Origin: Segatella hominis
Lineage (GTDB): Bacteria > Bacteroidota > Bacteroidia > Bacteroidales > Bacteroidaceae
Direction: 5' to 3'
Assembly: GCF_019249725.2 (NCBI RefSeq)
Contig: NZ_CP137559.1
Location: forward strand, 1,673,501-1,737,500
DNA: 64,000 nt
Below the pieces are notes generated by a model. The model had not been told where the DNA came from. It made no database searches and saw nothing but the letters and a program-made list of their open reading frames with translations. Made by a program: the position numbers and the translations under genes. Positions 33,735 through 42,773 of this stretch are shown here, one piece after another; position 1 is the first letter of the stretch; each line of letters opens with the position of its first letter.

Positions 33735-34168
33735 TTATTCTATCTTCCACTCCAAACTGCTCACTCCGTCCTTCTGCAGGAAGTTCAAACCGACCTTTAT
33801 CACAGGCTTTCTTCTATGGGCAAAGCTATCGGCATACTTGCGGTCGTTGATCTGCTACAAAGCCTCATCTGCACTCTTATCAAACTTCATTTCCATCACA
33901 TAGATTGTTTCCCTTGTCTCCATCATCACATCAAGCCTACCCTTGGCGGTGTGACGCTCCAGATAATGCGGAAGCAGACTGTGCCGAACAAACCGACTTT
34001 AACCTCCTGATTAGGCAAGGCCAACTCATAGAGTTTACTCATCTTGTCGTAGCCCTTAATGGTCATATAGCCACTCTGGTAGAGCAAAGGCATGATGGTG
34101 GTCATTTGATAATGCAAAATTTTAGGCTCATTATTTACACTCTTCCAGTCATTAAGGGAAGGCATCAC
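33735..34168 (-). pseudogene. C-terminal remnant of an AAA-ATPase/PD-(D/E)XK (DUF1703-type) protein
   Basis: Minus strand reads LLYQSGYMTIKGYDKMSKLY, then after a frameshift RLDVMMETRETIYVMEMKFD with the nuclease-like D and E-x-K, an in-frame TAG, then QINDRKYADSFAHRRKPVIK and a terminal EWKIE stop at 33735. These are the last 140 or so residues of the common Bacteroidales ATP-binding/PD-(D/E)XK family; the ATPase part is absent. The degraded state is clear from the two lesions. Confidence 0.75.
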
Positions 34169-34176
34169 GAAGGAAA

Positions 34177-34215
34177 GGTGTCATGAAGAGTGGGTGTCAT
34201 TAAGTGTCATTAAGG
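34177..34215 (+). repeat. Solo copy of the MITE end
   Basis: GGTGTCATGAAGAGTGGGTG and following TGTCATTAAG units match the outer repeat of the element at 32505 with one change, then GGTTTT. It marks the right side of the island before the MATE gene. Confidence 0.75.
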
Positions 34216-34252
34216 TTTTACAATCACTTTATCCTTTATTTCACACCAATTT

Positions 34253-34284
34253 CTTGCTTATATCAGAAAAAAGCAGTAACTTTG
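34253..34284 (+). promoter_or_regulatory. Promoter of the MATE gene
   Basis: CTTG (34253-34256), 20-base spacer, TAACTTTG (34277-34284). Confidence 0.6.
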
Positions 34285-34346
34285 CACGACTTTTCTAAAG
34301 CAGTATCTTTGCTTTTTACAAACAATTAGGTTTAATTTTACTAACT

Positions 34347-35723
34347 ATGGGCAATAATACTTCCATCACGGAACATAAAAGACATTACTATCGGGAACTC
34401 CTATGCATCGGGGTTCCTATCATCATCGGACAGTTGGGAACCATCATTCTGGGATTCGCCGACACGCTCATGATCGGACATCACAGTACGGAGGAACTGG
34501 CTGCGGCAGGTCTCGTCAACAATATCATCACCTTCATCCTCGTTTCCTACATGGGTTTCTCCTATGGTCTCACCCCTATCATCGGAAGACTCTACGGCAT
34601 GGAGAAAACGGACGAAATAGGACAAAAAGTGAAAAATTCCTTCTTCGCCAATATGGTGGTGGGCGTAATCTTCTCGCTCGCCCTGGTGGTCCTCTACTTC
34701 AATCTCCATCGCATCGGTCAGCCCGAGGAACTCCTTACGCTCATACGCCCCTACTTCATCGTCAACCTCGTTTCGGTGCTCTTCGTGGGCGTTTTTAATA
34801 CGCTGAAACAGTTTCTCGACGGAATCGGAAATACCAAAGTAGCGATGTGGGTGATGATCATGGGAAACATCGTCAATATCTTCGGCAACTGGGTGCTCAT
34901 CTATGGTGTGGGACCTTGTCCGGAAATGGGATTATTAGGTGCCGGAATCTCTACCTTGGCAAGTCGTGTACTCATGGCTGTGGCGATGGTAGGCATCATC
35001 GCCGTCACGAAGGAATACAGGGAATATCGCAACAATATCATAGCAAGCCGCATCAACGGGGCTGACTTCCGGGAGATGAACCGCCTGGGTTGGCCTGTGG
35101 CGCTGCAACTGGCGCTGGAATCGGGCGCCTTTACGCTGAGCTGCGTGATGGTGGGATGGCTCGGAACGATTCCGCTGGCTGCCCATCAGGTGATGATAAC
35201 TATCTCCCAACTGTTCTACCTCGTACTCTCCGGTATGGCTGCGGCGCTGGCCATCCGAGTAAGCCATTTCGTGGGACAGAACGACTTTGCTGCAGTCAGA
35301 AGAAATGCCTACGACGGCTGGAGACTCAACCTGCTGTTCTCCCTCTGCATGGGCATTCCGGTGCTGCTGCTCAGACATCAGATAGGCGGATGGTTCAATG
35401 ATAATGTGGAGGTGCAGCAGTACGTGGCCCTGCTGATCATCATGATGATGATCTACCAGTTTGGCGACGGTCTGCAATATACCTTTGCCAATGCACTGAG
35501 GGGTATTGCCTGCGTGAAACCGATGGTGACCTATGCTTTCATTGCCTACTTCATCATCTGTCTGCCGTTGGGTTATACGCTCGGTTTTCCTTGCGGCATC
35601 GGTATTTTGGGCATATGGATCGCCTTCCCGTTCGGCCTCACGATTGCCGGTTTCCTCTACAAACACCGGTTTGAGAAGGAGCTGAAGAAAATGGAAAACA
35701 TTTTTTTAGAAAAAAAATGTTGA
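34347..35723 (+). CDS. MATE family efflux transporter
   Basis: 458 residues with twelve predicted membrane segments in two homologous halves. Typical MATE stretches: IGQLGTIILGFADTLMIGHH, GVFNTLKQFLDGIGN, MVGWLGTIPLAAHQVMITI. Exports organic cations or drugs using Na+ or H+; DinF/NorM-like by overall pattern. Substrate unknown. An AraC-type regulator follows on the same strand with its own promoter-like box. Confidence 0.92.
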   Translation: MGNNTSITEHKRHYYRELLCIGVPIIIGQLGTIILGFADTLMIGHHSTEELAAAGLVNNIITFILVSYMGFSYGLTPIIGRLYGMEKTDEIGQKVKNSFFANMVVGVIFSLALVVLYFNLHRIGQPEELLTLIRPYFIVNLVSVLFVGVFNTLKQFLDGIGNTKVAMWVMIMGNIVNIFGNWVLIYGVGPCPEMGLLGAGISTLASRVLMAVAMVGIIAVTKEYREYRNNIIASRINGADFREMNRLGWPVALQLALESGAFTLSCVMVGWLGTIPLAAHQVMITISQLFYLVLSGMAAALAIRVSHFVGQNDFAAVRRNAYDGWRLNLLFSLCMGIPVLLLRHQIGGWFNDNVEVQQYVALLIIMMMIYQFGDGLQYTFANALRGIACVKPMVTYAFIAYFIICLPLGYTLGFPCGIGILGIWIAFPFGLTIAGFLYKHRFEKELKKMENIFLEKKC

Positions 35724-35741
35724 TGTCTGATGGATATTTTG

Positions 35742-35831
35742 TACTTTTGCCCTCATAGAATCATCCCCCAAAAGGGAAACCGGGGATTCTCATCGGGGAA
35801 ACCCAAGGGTAACTGGGGATTCTCATCGGGG
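35742..35831 (+). repeat. Promoter-like box and a 17-bp repeat before the AraC gene
   Basis: TACTTTTG (35742-35749) is a -7-type box. Downstream GGGGATTCTCATCGGGG occurs twice (35782-35798 and 35815-35831, period 33), both within the presumed leader of the regulator. Confidence 0.55.
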
Positions 35832-35877
35832 GAACCGGCCCCCAGAAAATAACTTTTCTATAAGGATATAAGTAAAC

Positions 35878-36732
35878 ATGAAACAACAGATAGTCTATAA
35901 CCTGGAAGAATTTGCTGCCAAATATCATCTGACAGACATTTATGGCGCCTACGCTGCCCACTTCGCCATCAACGGCGAGGAAAACAACTGCGTAAGCTCG
36001 GAAGAACTGGCGGAAATGGTGAAGGAACGTACACTCTTCACCAAACTGCTGCTATTGAAACAGGGCAAATGCCTGCTGCATTTCAACAGCAATAAGGACG
36101 AAGCCCTGGAAGTGAAAACGGGCGAATTTCTCATTGCTTCGCCTAAGGAAATCGTAGAGTTGAAGGAGGTTTCGCCCGACTTTGAGGCGGAATGTATTCT
36201 GGTGGACGAGCATTTCACCGACCAGCCTACCCGATACCAGCCTTCACCTGAAAAGATGAAAAGCATCGCAGATATTTTCCACTTCGTGAGAGACATTGTA
36301 AGGCACCAGCACATCAACAAGATTGAGATGATCAAGAGTATGTTCAACGTGCTCAAACTCATCATCGAGGAACTGCCCTACGAGCAATGTTCCGTTTCCA
36401 ACGACTTGGGGCACAAGAAGGAAGTGTATGAAATTTTCCTACATCACCTCTACCGCTTCTTCCGCAAGGAGCGACAGATCAGATTCTATGCCGACAAGCT
36501 GAATGTTTCTACCGCCTATCTCTCAAGACTGGTGAGGGAAATCAGCGGTTCTACGGTGAATGAGCACGTTACATCACTGGTTTACAAGGAAATATGCAAC
36601 CTGCTCACCCAGTCGGACATGACAATGGGGGAAATAGCCGACTATCTGAACTTCAGCGACCAGAGCGCCCTGACCAATTTCTTCAAGCAGCGGTCGGGAA
36701 TGACGCCACTGGCGTATAGGGGAAAGAAATAA
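35878..36732 (+). CDS. AraC family transcriptional regulator
   Basis: 284 residues. An N-terminal cupin-like sensing part (about 1-150, LLKQGKCLLHFNSNKDEAL) and a C-terminal AraC DNA-binding region with two helix-turn-helix units (ADKLNVSTAYLSRLVREISG and MGEIADYLNFSDQSALTNFF, then GMTPLAYR). The layout is that of many small Bacteroidales AraC regulators. The signal is unknown; the MATE gene upstream is a possible target. Confidence 0.9.
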   Translation: MKQQIVYNLEEFAAKYHLTDIYGAYAAHFAINGEENNCVSSEELAEMVKERTLFTKLLLLKQGKCLLHFNSNKDEALEVKTGEFLIASPKEIVELKEVSPDFEAECILVDEHFTDQPTRYQPSPEKMKSIADIFHFVRDIVRHQHINKIEMIKSMFNVLKLIIEELPYEQCSVSNDLGHKKEVYEIFLHHLYRFFRKERQIRFYADKLNVSTAYLSRLVREISGSTVNEHVTSLVYKEICNLLTQSDMTMGEIADYLNFSDQSALTNFFKQRSGMTPLAYRGKK

Positions 36733-36879
36733 GAAAAAATAAAAGAAAAATCTCCGGAAAGGTCTCTAAAAGAAAAGGAGAAGGGTTCCCTAAAAGAGAA
36801 GAGAAGGGTTCTCCCCCAAAAAAGAGAAAGTTTCCCTAAAAGAAAAGAGAAAATTTCTGGAAAACAAAATAAAAAATCA
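36733..36879 (+). other. Purine-rich non-coding spacer
   Basis: Recurrent CCCTAAAAGAAAAGAGAA-type units without a coding frame. It ends at the hairpin at 36880. Confidence 0.4.
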
Positions 36880-36931
36880 AAGCCTGCAAGCGGAATCCGA
36901 GAGAGAGATAGTTGGATTCGCCTGCAGGCTT
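36880..36931 (-). terminator. Terminator of aspA
   Basis: AAGCCTGCAGGCGAATCC (minus) pairs with GGATTCCGCTTGCAGGCTT, followed on the minus strand by TGATTTTTTATTTTG. Confidence 0.75.
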
Positions 36932-37004
36932 CTTCAATGAATGTATATACTTGGATTCAATTAGTTATGGAAAGTTTTGTTTTTCAACTCTTCATATCCC
37001 ACAT

Positions 37005-38426
37005 TTATTTCAAGGTGAACTTATGAGAATGAAGCATTTCCTTAGGGTCGAGTGCCTTGTCGAGCTCCTCCTTGCTCATCAGTCCCTGCTCTATCACGAT
37101 GTCATAGACTGAGCGGCCTGTGGCATGAGCTTCCTTGGCTACCTTGGTGCTGGCCTTATAACCGATAATCGGATTGAGGGCAGTCACGATGCCGATACTG
37201 TTCTTTACCATCTCATAGCAGCGCTCCTTGTTGACAGTAATGCCCAATACACATTCTTCTGTAAGGGTTTCGATGGCATTCTTCATCCAGGTAAGGCTCT
37301 CGAAGAGGCTCTCTGTGATGATAGGTTCCATCACGTTCAATTCCAACTGACCTGCCTCGGCTGCAAAACTGATAGTTGTATCGTTGCCGATTACCTTGAA
37401 GCAAACCTGATTGGTCACCTCTGGGATAACTGGATTTACCTTGCCCGGCATGATGGATGAACCAGGAGCCTTAGCAGGAAGGTTGATCTCGTTCAGACCG
37501 CAGCGTGGACCTGAAGCCATCAGACGGAGGTCGTTACAGATCTTGGAAAGTTTCACTGCCAAGCGCTTCAAAGCTGAAGAATAGCTTACGTAAGCACCTG
37601 TATCTGGTGTAGCCTCCACCAAGTCGCTGGCAGAGATGAAATTCTCACCGGTCAACTTACTGAGGTTGGCAGCACAGAGTTTAGCGAAGCCCGGAACAGC
37701 ATTCAGACCTGTACCGATGGCAGTACCGCCCATATTGATTTCGTGGAGAAGCTTCACATTGCGCTCCAGATTGAGGATTTCCTCCTCCAGGTTGTTGGCG
37801 TATGCGTTGAACTCCTGTCCGATAGTCATCGGAACTGCATCCTGCAACTGAGTACGTCCCATCTTGATGGTGTCGAAATACTCCTCAGCCTTGTAGCGGA
37901 AAGCACTGATAAGTCCAGTAAGAGCGCCCACGAGATGAGCATTCATGCGGATGAGAGCGAGACGGATGGATGTAGGATAAACATCATTGGTGCTCTGTCC
38001 GCAGTTGCAATGGTCGTTAGGAGAAACATACAGATAGTCCCCCTTCTCACGTCCCAAGATTTCGAGGGCACGGTTGGCGATTACCTCATTAGCATTCATA
38101 TTGACAGAAGTTCCAGCACCACCCTGTACCATGTCGATAGGGAAGTTCTCGTGCCACTTGCCGTCTATGATTTCGCGGCAAGCCTCAGCCATAGCTCCGG
38201 AAATCTCATCATTGATAACTCCGAGAGAATGATTGGTCTGGGCAGCTGCCAGCTTCACGTATGCAATAGCGATGATGAAATCAGGATAATCACACATCGT
38301 CTTGCGAGAGATATGATAATTGTTAATACCGCGCTGAGTTTGAACACCGTAAAGTGCGTCAGCAGGAACTTTGAGTTCACCTAAAAGGTCAGACTCTACT
38401 CTGAATTTCTTTTCGTCAGCCATCAT
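37005..38426 (-). CDS. aspA: Aspartate ammonia-lyase
   Basis: 473 residues. The fumarase/aspartase signature GSSIMPGKVNPVIPE is present, and IKMGRTQLQDAVPMTIGQEF has Gln where fumarases have His, which points to aspartase. SPNDHCNCGQSTNDVYPTS forms another active-site segment. It interconverts aspartate and fumarate plus ammonia, linking amino acid use to the fumarate respiration typical of Prevotella. A minus-strand TATCTTTG box lies at 38476-38483. Confidence 0.92.
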   Translation of the reverse strand: MMADEKKFRVESDLLGELKVPADALYGVQTQRGINNYHISRKTMCDYPDFIIAIAYVKLAAAQTNHSLGVINDEISGAMAEACREIIDGKWHENFPIDMVQGGAGTSVNMNANEVIANRALEILGREKGDYLYVSPNDHCNCGQSTNDVYPTSIRLALIRMNAHLVGALTGLISAFRYKAEEYFDTIKMGRTQLQDAVPMTIGQEFNAYANNLEEEILNLERNVKLLHEINMGGTAIGTGLNAVPGFAKLCAANLSKLTGENFISASDLVEATPDTGAYVSYSSALKRLAVKLSKICNDLRLMASGPRCGLNEINLPAKAPGSSIMPGKVNPVIPEVTNQVCFKVIGNDTTISFAAEAGQLELNVMEPIITESLFESLTWMKNAIETLTEECVLGITVNKERCYEMVKNSIGIVTALNPIIGYKASTKVAKEAHATGRSVYDIVIEQGLMSKEELDKALDPKEMLHSHKFTLK

Positions 38427-38483
38427 GTTATGTCGTTTAAGTTAGTATTTATTCTATTAGTTATTGTTTCTAATACAAAGATA

Positions 38484-38790
38484 CGATGATTTTTGCTGAA
38501 GTTATTTATAAAAAACGAACCATTATTTGTAAAAAGCAAACTTGGTTTGATTTTTTGTGATTTTTTCAATTTCCCCTACTTCAAACAAGGACTTTTCCTC
38601 TTTATTTTTATCCTCGCAGGAAATAAGGGGAACTGAAATCTTAGTTTTTCCTCTTTCAAAAGAGTTCTTCTCCATATATTATAAGAAGAAAGAAAAGTTT
38701 CTTCTCTATCTAAGAAAAGGAAAGACTCCTTCTCTATCAAAGGAAAGGAAAAGTCCCCTCAATAAAAACCAAGAGGATTCCTTTTTCCCC
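38484..38790. other. Non-coding A+T-rich region
   Basis: Holds pyrimidine/purine runs such as CTTTTCCTCTTT and AAAGGAAAGGAAAAG with no convincing gene. Confidence 0.4.
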
Positions 38791-38797
38791 TCCTCTT

Positions 38798-38962
38798 TTA
38801 ATAAGCCTTCAGCCTGTAGAGCATTCCGATCTCAATACGGTCTGTATTATAATCGGTGAGCCCGGAAGCCTTACTGTAATCATACTTGCGCCCGGTATAG
38901 GCGAGGAAGAGGCGGAGATTCTGCGATTTTATTTTAATCCAAGCGTTTATTTGATTTCCCAT
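38798..38962 (-). pseudogene. C-terminal remnant of an outer-membrane barrel protein
   Basis: The 54-residue frame ends with two beta strands, SQNLRLFLAYTGRKYDYSK and TDRIEIGMLYRLKAY, the style of an outer-membrane barrel end. Upstream the frame dissolves into an ATTTCTCATTT low-complexity run (38964-39008). There is no signal peptide or plug. Confidence 0.5.
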
Positions 38963-39064
38963 TCCTCATCCCCCCCATTTCTCATTTCTCATTTGTCATT
39001 TCTCATTTATAATAGCTGGATAATCAGGTAACCGATGCCGAGCGGATTTTCCATGCTATATAAA

Positions 39065-39109
39065 CGAAAAAAGCTACATTCTCCAGCATTTCTGCCGAAG
39101 ATGTAGCTT
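39065..39109 (-). terminator. Terminator of queF
   Basis: AAGCTACAT/ATGTAGCTT stem with a long loop, followed on the minus strand by TTTTTTCG. Confidence 0.75.
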
Positions 39110-39135
39110 CTTCTTTTGAATAATCATTATCTTAC

Positions 39136-39591
39136 TTATTCATGCGTAGCGAAACGCTGCTCTGCCAGCTTCTCGTACTTAGTACCAGGCTTGCCGTAAT
39201 TGGCATAAGGCCAGATGCTGATACCGCCACGAGGAGTGAAAATACCAGTCACCTCAATGTACTTAGGATCCATCAGACGGATGAGATCCTTCATGATGAT
39301 GTTCACGCAGTCCTCATGAAAATCACCATGATTGCGGAAACTGAAAAGATAGAGCTTCAAACTCTTGCTTTCCACCATCTTCACATTAGGAATATAACTG
39401 ATGCGAATCTCCGCAAAGTCGGGCTGACCGGTAATCGGACAAAGCGATGTAAACTCAGGGCAGTTGAAACGTACCCAGTAATCATTGCCCGGATGCTTGT
39501 TGACAAAGGTCTCCAGCACCTCAGGTGCATAATCCATTCTATATTCGGTTTTGGCTCCGAGAGCCTGCAAACCATCTTGTTTTCTATCCAC
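39136..39591 (-). CDS. queF: NADPH-dependent preQ0 reductase (preQ1 synthase)
   Basis: 151 residues, the unimodular YkvM-type QueF. Catalytic Cys lies in [16 protein letters not shown]; the partner Glu and His are in [18 protein letters not shown]. It reduces 7-cyano-7-deazaguanine to preQ1 in queuosine synthesis. The yhhQ gene starts upstream, 34 bases before it, on the same strand, giving a queuosine pair. Confidence 0.94.
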   Translation of the reverse strand: MDRKQDGLQALGAKTEYRMDYAPEVLETFVNKHPGNDYWVRFNCPEFTSLCPITGQPDFAEIRISYIPNVKMVESKSLKLYLFSFRNHGDFHEDCVNIIMKDLIRLMDPKYIEVTGIFTPRGGISIWPYANYGKPGTKYEKLAEQRFATHE

Positions 39592-39625
39592 TGTCTTGGT
39601 AAATTTTTATTTGTGAATTACGTAA

Positions 39626-40318
39626 TTAGTTGAGACTGAATATCTTGAAGACATTATAAGAGATGTTGTTGTCATAAACATCCTCACCCTCATGCTTCTT
39701 GATGGCCTTGACCACACGGATGGTTACAGGCAACACGATGATTTCATATACTGTCTTGAGAATAACCTGCCAGAGCATGAGCCAAGGCAACTCAGAAGCA
39801 GGAACTACGCCTCCCAATGCCAATGGGAAGAAGATGATACTGTCGCAACTCTCTCCTGCCACGGTACTGAGAATAGCACGGGCTGAGAAATGCTTGCCAC
39901 CATCACGAATCTTCATCACACTCATCACATAGGCATTGGCAAATGAACCTACGATGAAGGCTACGAAGGAAGCGGCAGCGATGCGTGGAGCCAGACCGAA
40001 AATGGCGTGGAAACCAGCATCATTGGTCCAATAAGGTGCTGCAGGAATCACATCACAGATGGCACCGAGAGCCACGAAGAAGAAATTCATGGCAAAACCT
40101 GTCCATATCAGCAGGCGGGCTTTCTGATAACCCCACACTTCACAAACGACATCATTGATAATGTAGCTCACTGGGAATACAATGAGTCCACCGGTCAGAG
40201 ATACTGGCCCGAAGGCGATTTGCTTTGTTTCGAGCACGTTTGCCGCAATCAGACAAACGCAAAAGAGGATGCTGAAAAGCATAAACAGCACACTCACTTG
40301 AGTTGTTTTCTTTTCCAT
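39626..40318 (-). CDS. yhhQ: Queuosine precursor transporter (YhhQ/VUT family)
   Basis: 230 residues with six membrane segments. VUT/DUF165 markers: LETKQIAFGPVSLTGGLIVF, SYIINDVVCEVWGYQKAR, and AAASFVAFIVGSFANAYVMS. The family imports preQ0 or preQ1. Co-directional with queF, so the unit couples salvage with reduction. The leader upstream is structured (40319-40404). Confidence 0.9.
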   Translation of the reverse strand: MEKKTTQVSVLFMLFSILFCVCLIAANVLETKQIAFGPVSLTGGLIVFPVSYIINDVVCEVWGYQKARLLIWTGFAMNFFFVALGAICDVIPAAPYWTNDAGFHAIFGLAPRIAAASFVAFIVGSFANAYVMSVMKIRDGGKHFSARAILSTVAGESCDSIIFFPLALGGVVPASELPWLMLWQVILKTVYEIIVLPVTIRVVKAIKKHEGEDVYDNNISYNVFKIFSLN

Positions 40319-40411
40319 TTTTCTTGTTTTTTACGAGGTTTACCAAGCACTCAGATTTTGCTCCTGACAAGGTGGAAATCTGTTCACCATGCAAAAGCGG
40401 CTGCAAAATTA
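40319..40411 (-). promoter_or_regulatory. Structured leader and promoter of yhhQ-queF
   Basis: Minus strand -7 box TAATTTTG (40404-40411). The following 85-base leader has a CAGATTT/AAATCTG stem (40352-40382) and, just before the ATG, CCTCGTAAAAAAC, similar to the 3' tail of preQ1-I riboswitches; the matching 5' stem is not evident. Confidence 0.4.
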
Positions 40412-40480
40412 CAATTTTTTCCTGAATTCTCCAAATTTTAGCATAGAAATGTAGGATTTTTGAAATTGCTAAAATACATA

Positions 40481-40561
40481 GTCCCACAGATTTCACAGAT
40501 TTACACAGATTTTTTGAAACAAAAAAAATAAATCTGTGAACATCTGTAATATCTGTGGGAC
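40481..40561. repeat. 81-bp imperfect inverted repeat
   Basis: GTCCCACAGAT (40481) is complementary to ATCTGTGGGAC (40551-40561); between them CACAGATTTACACAGATTT faces AAATCTGTGAACATCTGTAA. Each arm contains three CACAGAT-type units. It lies between the yhhQ promoter and the 3' end of the DUF5606 gene. Confidence 0.75.
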
Positions 40562-40626
40562 ATTTTTCGGGCGCACTGAATGTGACTTATAACACACCCT
40601 CTTATATATATAATAATGTATAGGGA

Positions 40627-41079
40627 TTACTCAGCAGCTGCTTCCTCCTGACGATCATCTACATTGTCGCCATCTGTTGGAGCCAAAGTTGCCTTGAAAT
40701 CAGTAATGCCGTTCTTCACGAGGATATTGTACCACTGGAGCAACTTCTTGATGTCGCTATCGTGTACACGGTCACGGTCGTAGTTAGGCAAAACCTCTGC
40801 GAAATAGTCGTGAAGTTCCTGAGCAGAGCACTTCTTATAGTTAAGGCTGCTTACCTGACTGTTCTCCTTCTTGCCTACACTCTCCAAAACCTCCCAGAGG
40901 GCGATTTCATCAGCATCTGTGTACATAGCGATGTCGCCAAGACTTGTTACACGGTCTGTAGCGAAAGCTGGAATACGTCTGTGAGTCTCATCAATAGTCT
41001 CCACGATGAGGTTTCTGTTTCCACGAGATACCAGTTTATAAAGGCCTGGCTTACCTGCAATTGAAAGAATTGTTTCCAT
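40627..41079 (-). CDS. DUF5606 domain protein
   Basis: 150 residues. Starts METILSIAGKPGLYKLVS with a small beta-rich domain, then a helical region (LHDYFAEVLPNYDRDRVHDSDIKKLLQW) and an acidic tail. This is the conserved Bacteroidetes DUF5606 family, usually near coaE, as here; the function is unknown. Last gene of the nusB-yajC-ybbR-coaE cluster. Confidence 0.88.
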   Translation of the reverse strand: METILSIAGKPGLYKLVSRGNRNLIVETIDETHRRIPAFATDRVTSLGDIAMYTDADEIALWEVLESVGKKENSQVSSLNYKKCSAQELHDYFAEVLPNYDRDRVHDSDIKKLLQWYNILVKNGITDFKATLAPTDGDNVDDRQEEAAAE

Positions 41080-41200
41080 TGTTCTTTTTATTTCTTATTT
41101 ATTATTTCTTTGTTTACTTTTTCCTTTTATTTTTCAAAGAAGAAATTCTCCCCTCTTTCATTCGAAGGAAGAAAACTCCTATCGCTTCTCAGCAGAAGTC

Positions 41201-41761
41201 CTATTTCACCTGATTCAGGAGTCTGTCAATCTGCAGATTCAAATCTTCCTTTCCATCATTTCTGATTTCAAAATCACTCTGCAAAACGACATCAGCCTGA
41301 GGCAACTGGGCATTTATCCATTCCTCTGCTTTCTGGCGGGAAATCTGATCGCGCTGCATAATCCGCTGCAGACGGACTTCCTGTGGAGCCGTCACGCAGA
41401 CCACATAGTCGAAACGGGTGCGATGAACAAAACCACTGTCAAAGAGAATGGCGCTTTCCAGCCAGTTCTTTCCGCTCTGTTCGAAATCGCGAGCCACAGC
41501 AGGATGAACCACATCATTGACTGCCAGTTTGTTGGTCTCACTCGCCAAAAGAAACTGAGCGAGAACTGGTTTCTGAAGCACTCCGTCCGCATAGACCTCA
41601 TTGCCCACAAGCAGCTTTAGTGCAGCCTGCAACTGCTCATCGCTACGCATCAGCCTTTTGGCCGCAGCATCGCAGTCGTAAACCTCGATTCCACGCTTGG
41701 CAAGTTCTCTGCAAACAAAGCTCTTGCCGCTTCCGATTCCTCCTGTAATAGCTATTTTCAT
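41201..41761 (-). CDS. coaE: Dephospho-CoA kinase
   Basis: 186 residues. P-loop GGIGSGKSFV (7-16), substrate region YDCDAAAKRLM, and lid-type arginines in VRLQRIMQRDQISRQKAEEWI. Catalyses the last step of coenzyme A synthesis. Sits 31 bases after the YbbR-like gene, in the same operon. Confidence 0.93.
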   Translation of the reverse strand: MKIAITGGIGSGKSFVCRELAKRGIEVYDCDAAAKRLMRSDEQLQAALKLLVGNEVYADGVLQKPVLAQFLLASETNKLAVNDVVHPAVARDFEQSGKNWLESAILFDSGFVHRTRFDYVVCVTAPQEVRLQRIMQRDQISRQKAEEWINAQLPQADVVLQSDFEIRNDGKEDLNLQIDRLLNQVK

Positions 41762-41792
41762 CAGATTCTACTTTTATAGATCCTCCTATTCC

Positions 41793-42773
41793 CTATTGCT
41801 GTTCAAGCAGATAATCCACCTTCTCCACATCAAGCCTTGCCTTGCTCACGGTTCGTGGCACACTGCGCAGCTGGAGCGTACACTTATCAGCCGGATTGGA
41901 AGACAGATCGTTGTAATCGACAACCACCTTGAACTGGTCGGCACTGACAGTTCTGAACAGGCTGGCACCTATCGTAAATCTGACGGTGACACGAGACGGG
42001 AATGTGCGGAGCACCATGCCCAGAGGCATATTGATGGCCGTAATCGGAACATCGATTGTCTCTTCGGTCAGAACATCAGGATAGACTGAAAGGCGCACCG
42101 CATTCGGAACGATCTTGACGCCCACAATCTTCTGTAAGTGCACCGTCTTGTGGATCGTATCCTGCAAGTTGCGATAGTTGAATGGTTCTATCTCCACATA
42201 GCGCAACTGGTCGAGCCGCTTCTTGTTGGCATAAACCGTCACCGTACCCGGCAGAAATTCCGTATGAGCCAGATAATAAGTCTTGCTCGTCGTAATCCTT
42301 CCCCTGAACTTGACAGGAACCTGCTTGGAAGCACCATATGTGAAATAGAAATCCAGCTTTTCAGGCTTTACTGACAGAAGTTTGCTGGAGCCATAGAGCT
42401 GGCTCTGCACCTGCTTCACCATGTCGGCATTCGGAATCACGCCGTGCCCCTGATCCTCATCTGCATAAGTAGCAAACTTGAACGAGAGCGGCTTAAACCA
42501 TTTGCCATATTTGTAGGTAACCAATGTAAAACCCTTATCCCTCACCATAACCCGCACAGTATCAGCAGGTTCGTCGGTCACAACGGCATTACGAGGCACA
42601 TTGACAAGGCGCACAGGCACCTCTAATTCTTCCTCATAAGTCTCATTGAGCACCATCATCAGCCAGAAAGCACCGCTGAGAAAGAGAAAGAACAAAAAAA
42701 TCAGAAACTCCTTGTTCAGCGCACTGAACAAAAAGTTTCTAATCACTTGCCATATTTTTCCTATATTATGCAT
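41793..42773 (-). CDS. YbbR-like domain protein
   Basis: 326 residues from the ATG at 42773, which overlaps the yajC stop (ATGCATAA). A single N-terminal membrane segment (FLIFLFFLFLSGAFWLMMVL) anchors an external part of YbbR-like repeats (VPVRLVNVPRNAVVT, VPVKFRGRITTSKTYYLAH, IDVPITAINMP). YbbR proteins are widespread in the envelope with unclear function, in some bacteria linked to the diadenylate cyclase regulator CdaR. Confidence 0.87.
   Translation of the reverse strand: MHNIGKIWQVIRNFLFSALNKEFLIFLFFLFLSGAFWLMMVLNETYEEELEVPVRLVNVPRNAVVTDEPADTVRVMVRDKGFTLVTYKYGKWFKPLSFKFATYADEDQGHGVIPNADMVKQVQSQLYGSSKLLSVKPEKLDFYFTYGASKQVPVKFRGRITTSKTYYLAHTEFLPGTVTVYANKKRLDQLRYVEIEPFNYRNLQDTIHKTVHLQKIVGVKIVPNAVRLSVYPDVLTEETIDVPITAINMPLGMVLRTFPSRVTVRFTIGASLFRTVSADQFKVVVDYNDLSSNPADKCTLQLRSVPRTVSKARLDVEKVDYLLEQQ

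Noticed and set aside
33717..34186. Plus-strand frames of 93-97 codons
   Set aside because: They are antisense to the AAA/PD-(D/E)XK remnant, whose protein similarity is on the minus strand.
40319..40404. Definite preQ1-I riboswitch
   Set aside because: The tail is similar but the expected 5' stem and loop are not found; kept only as a lead.
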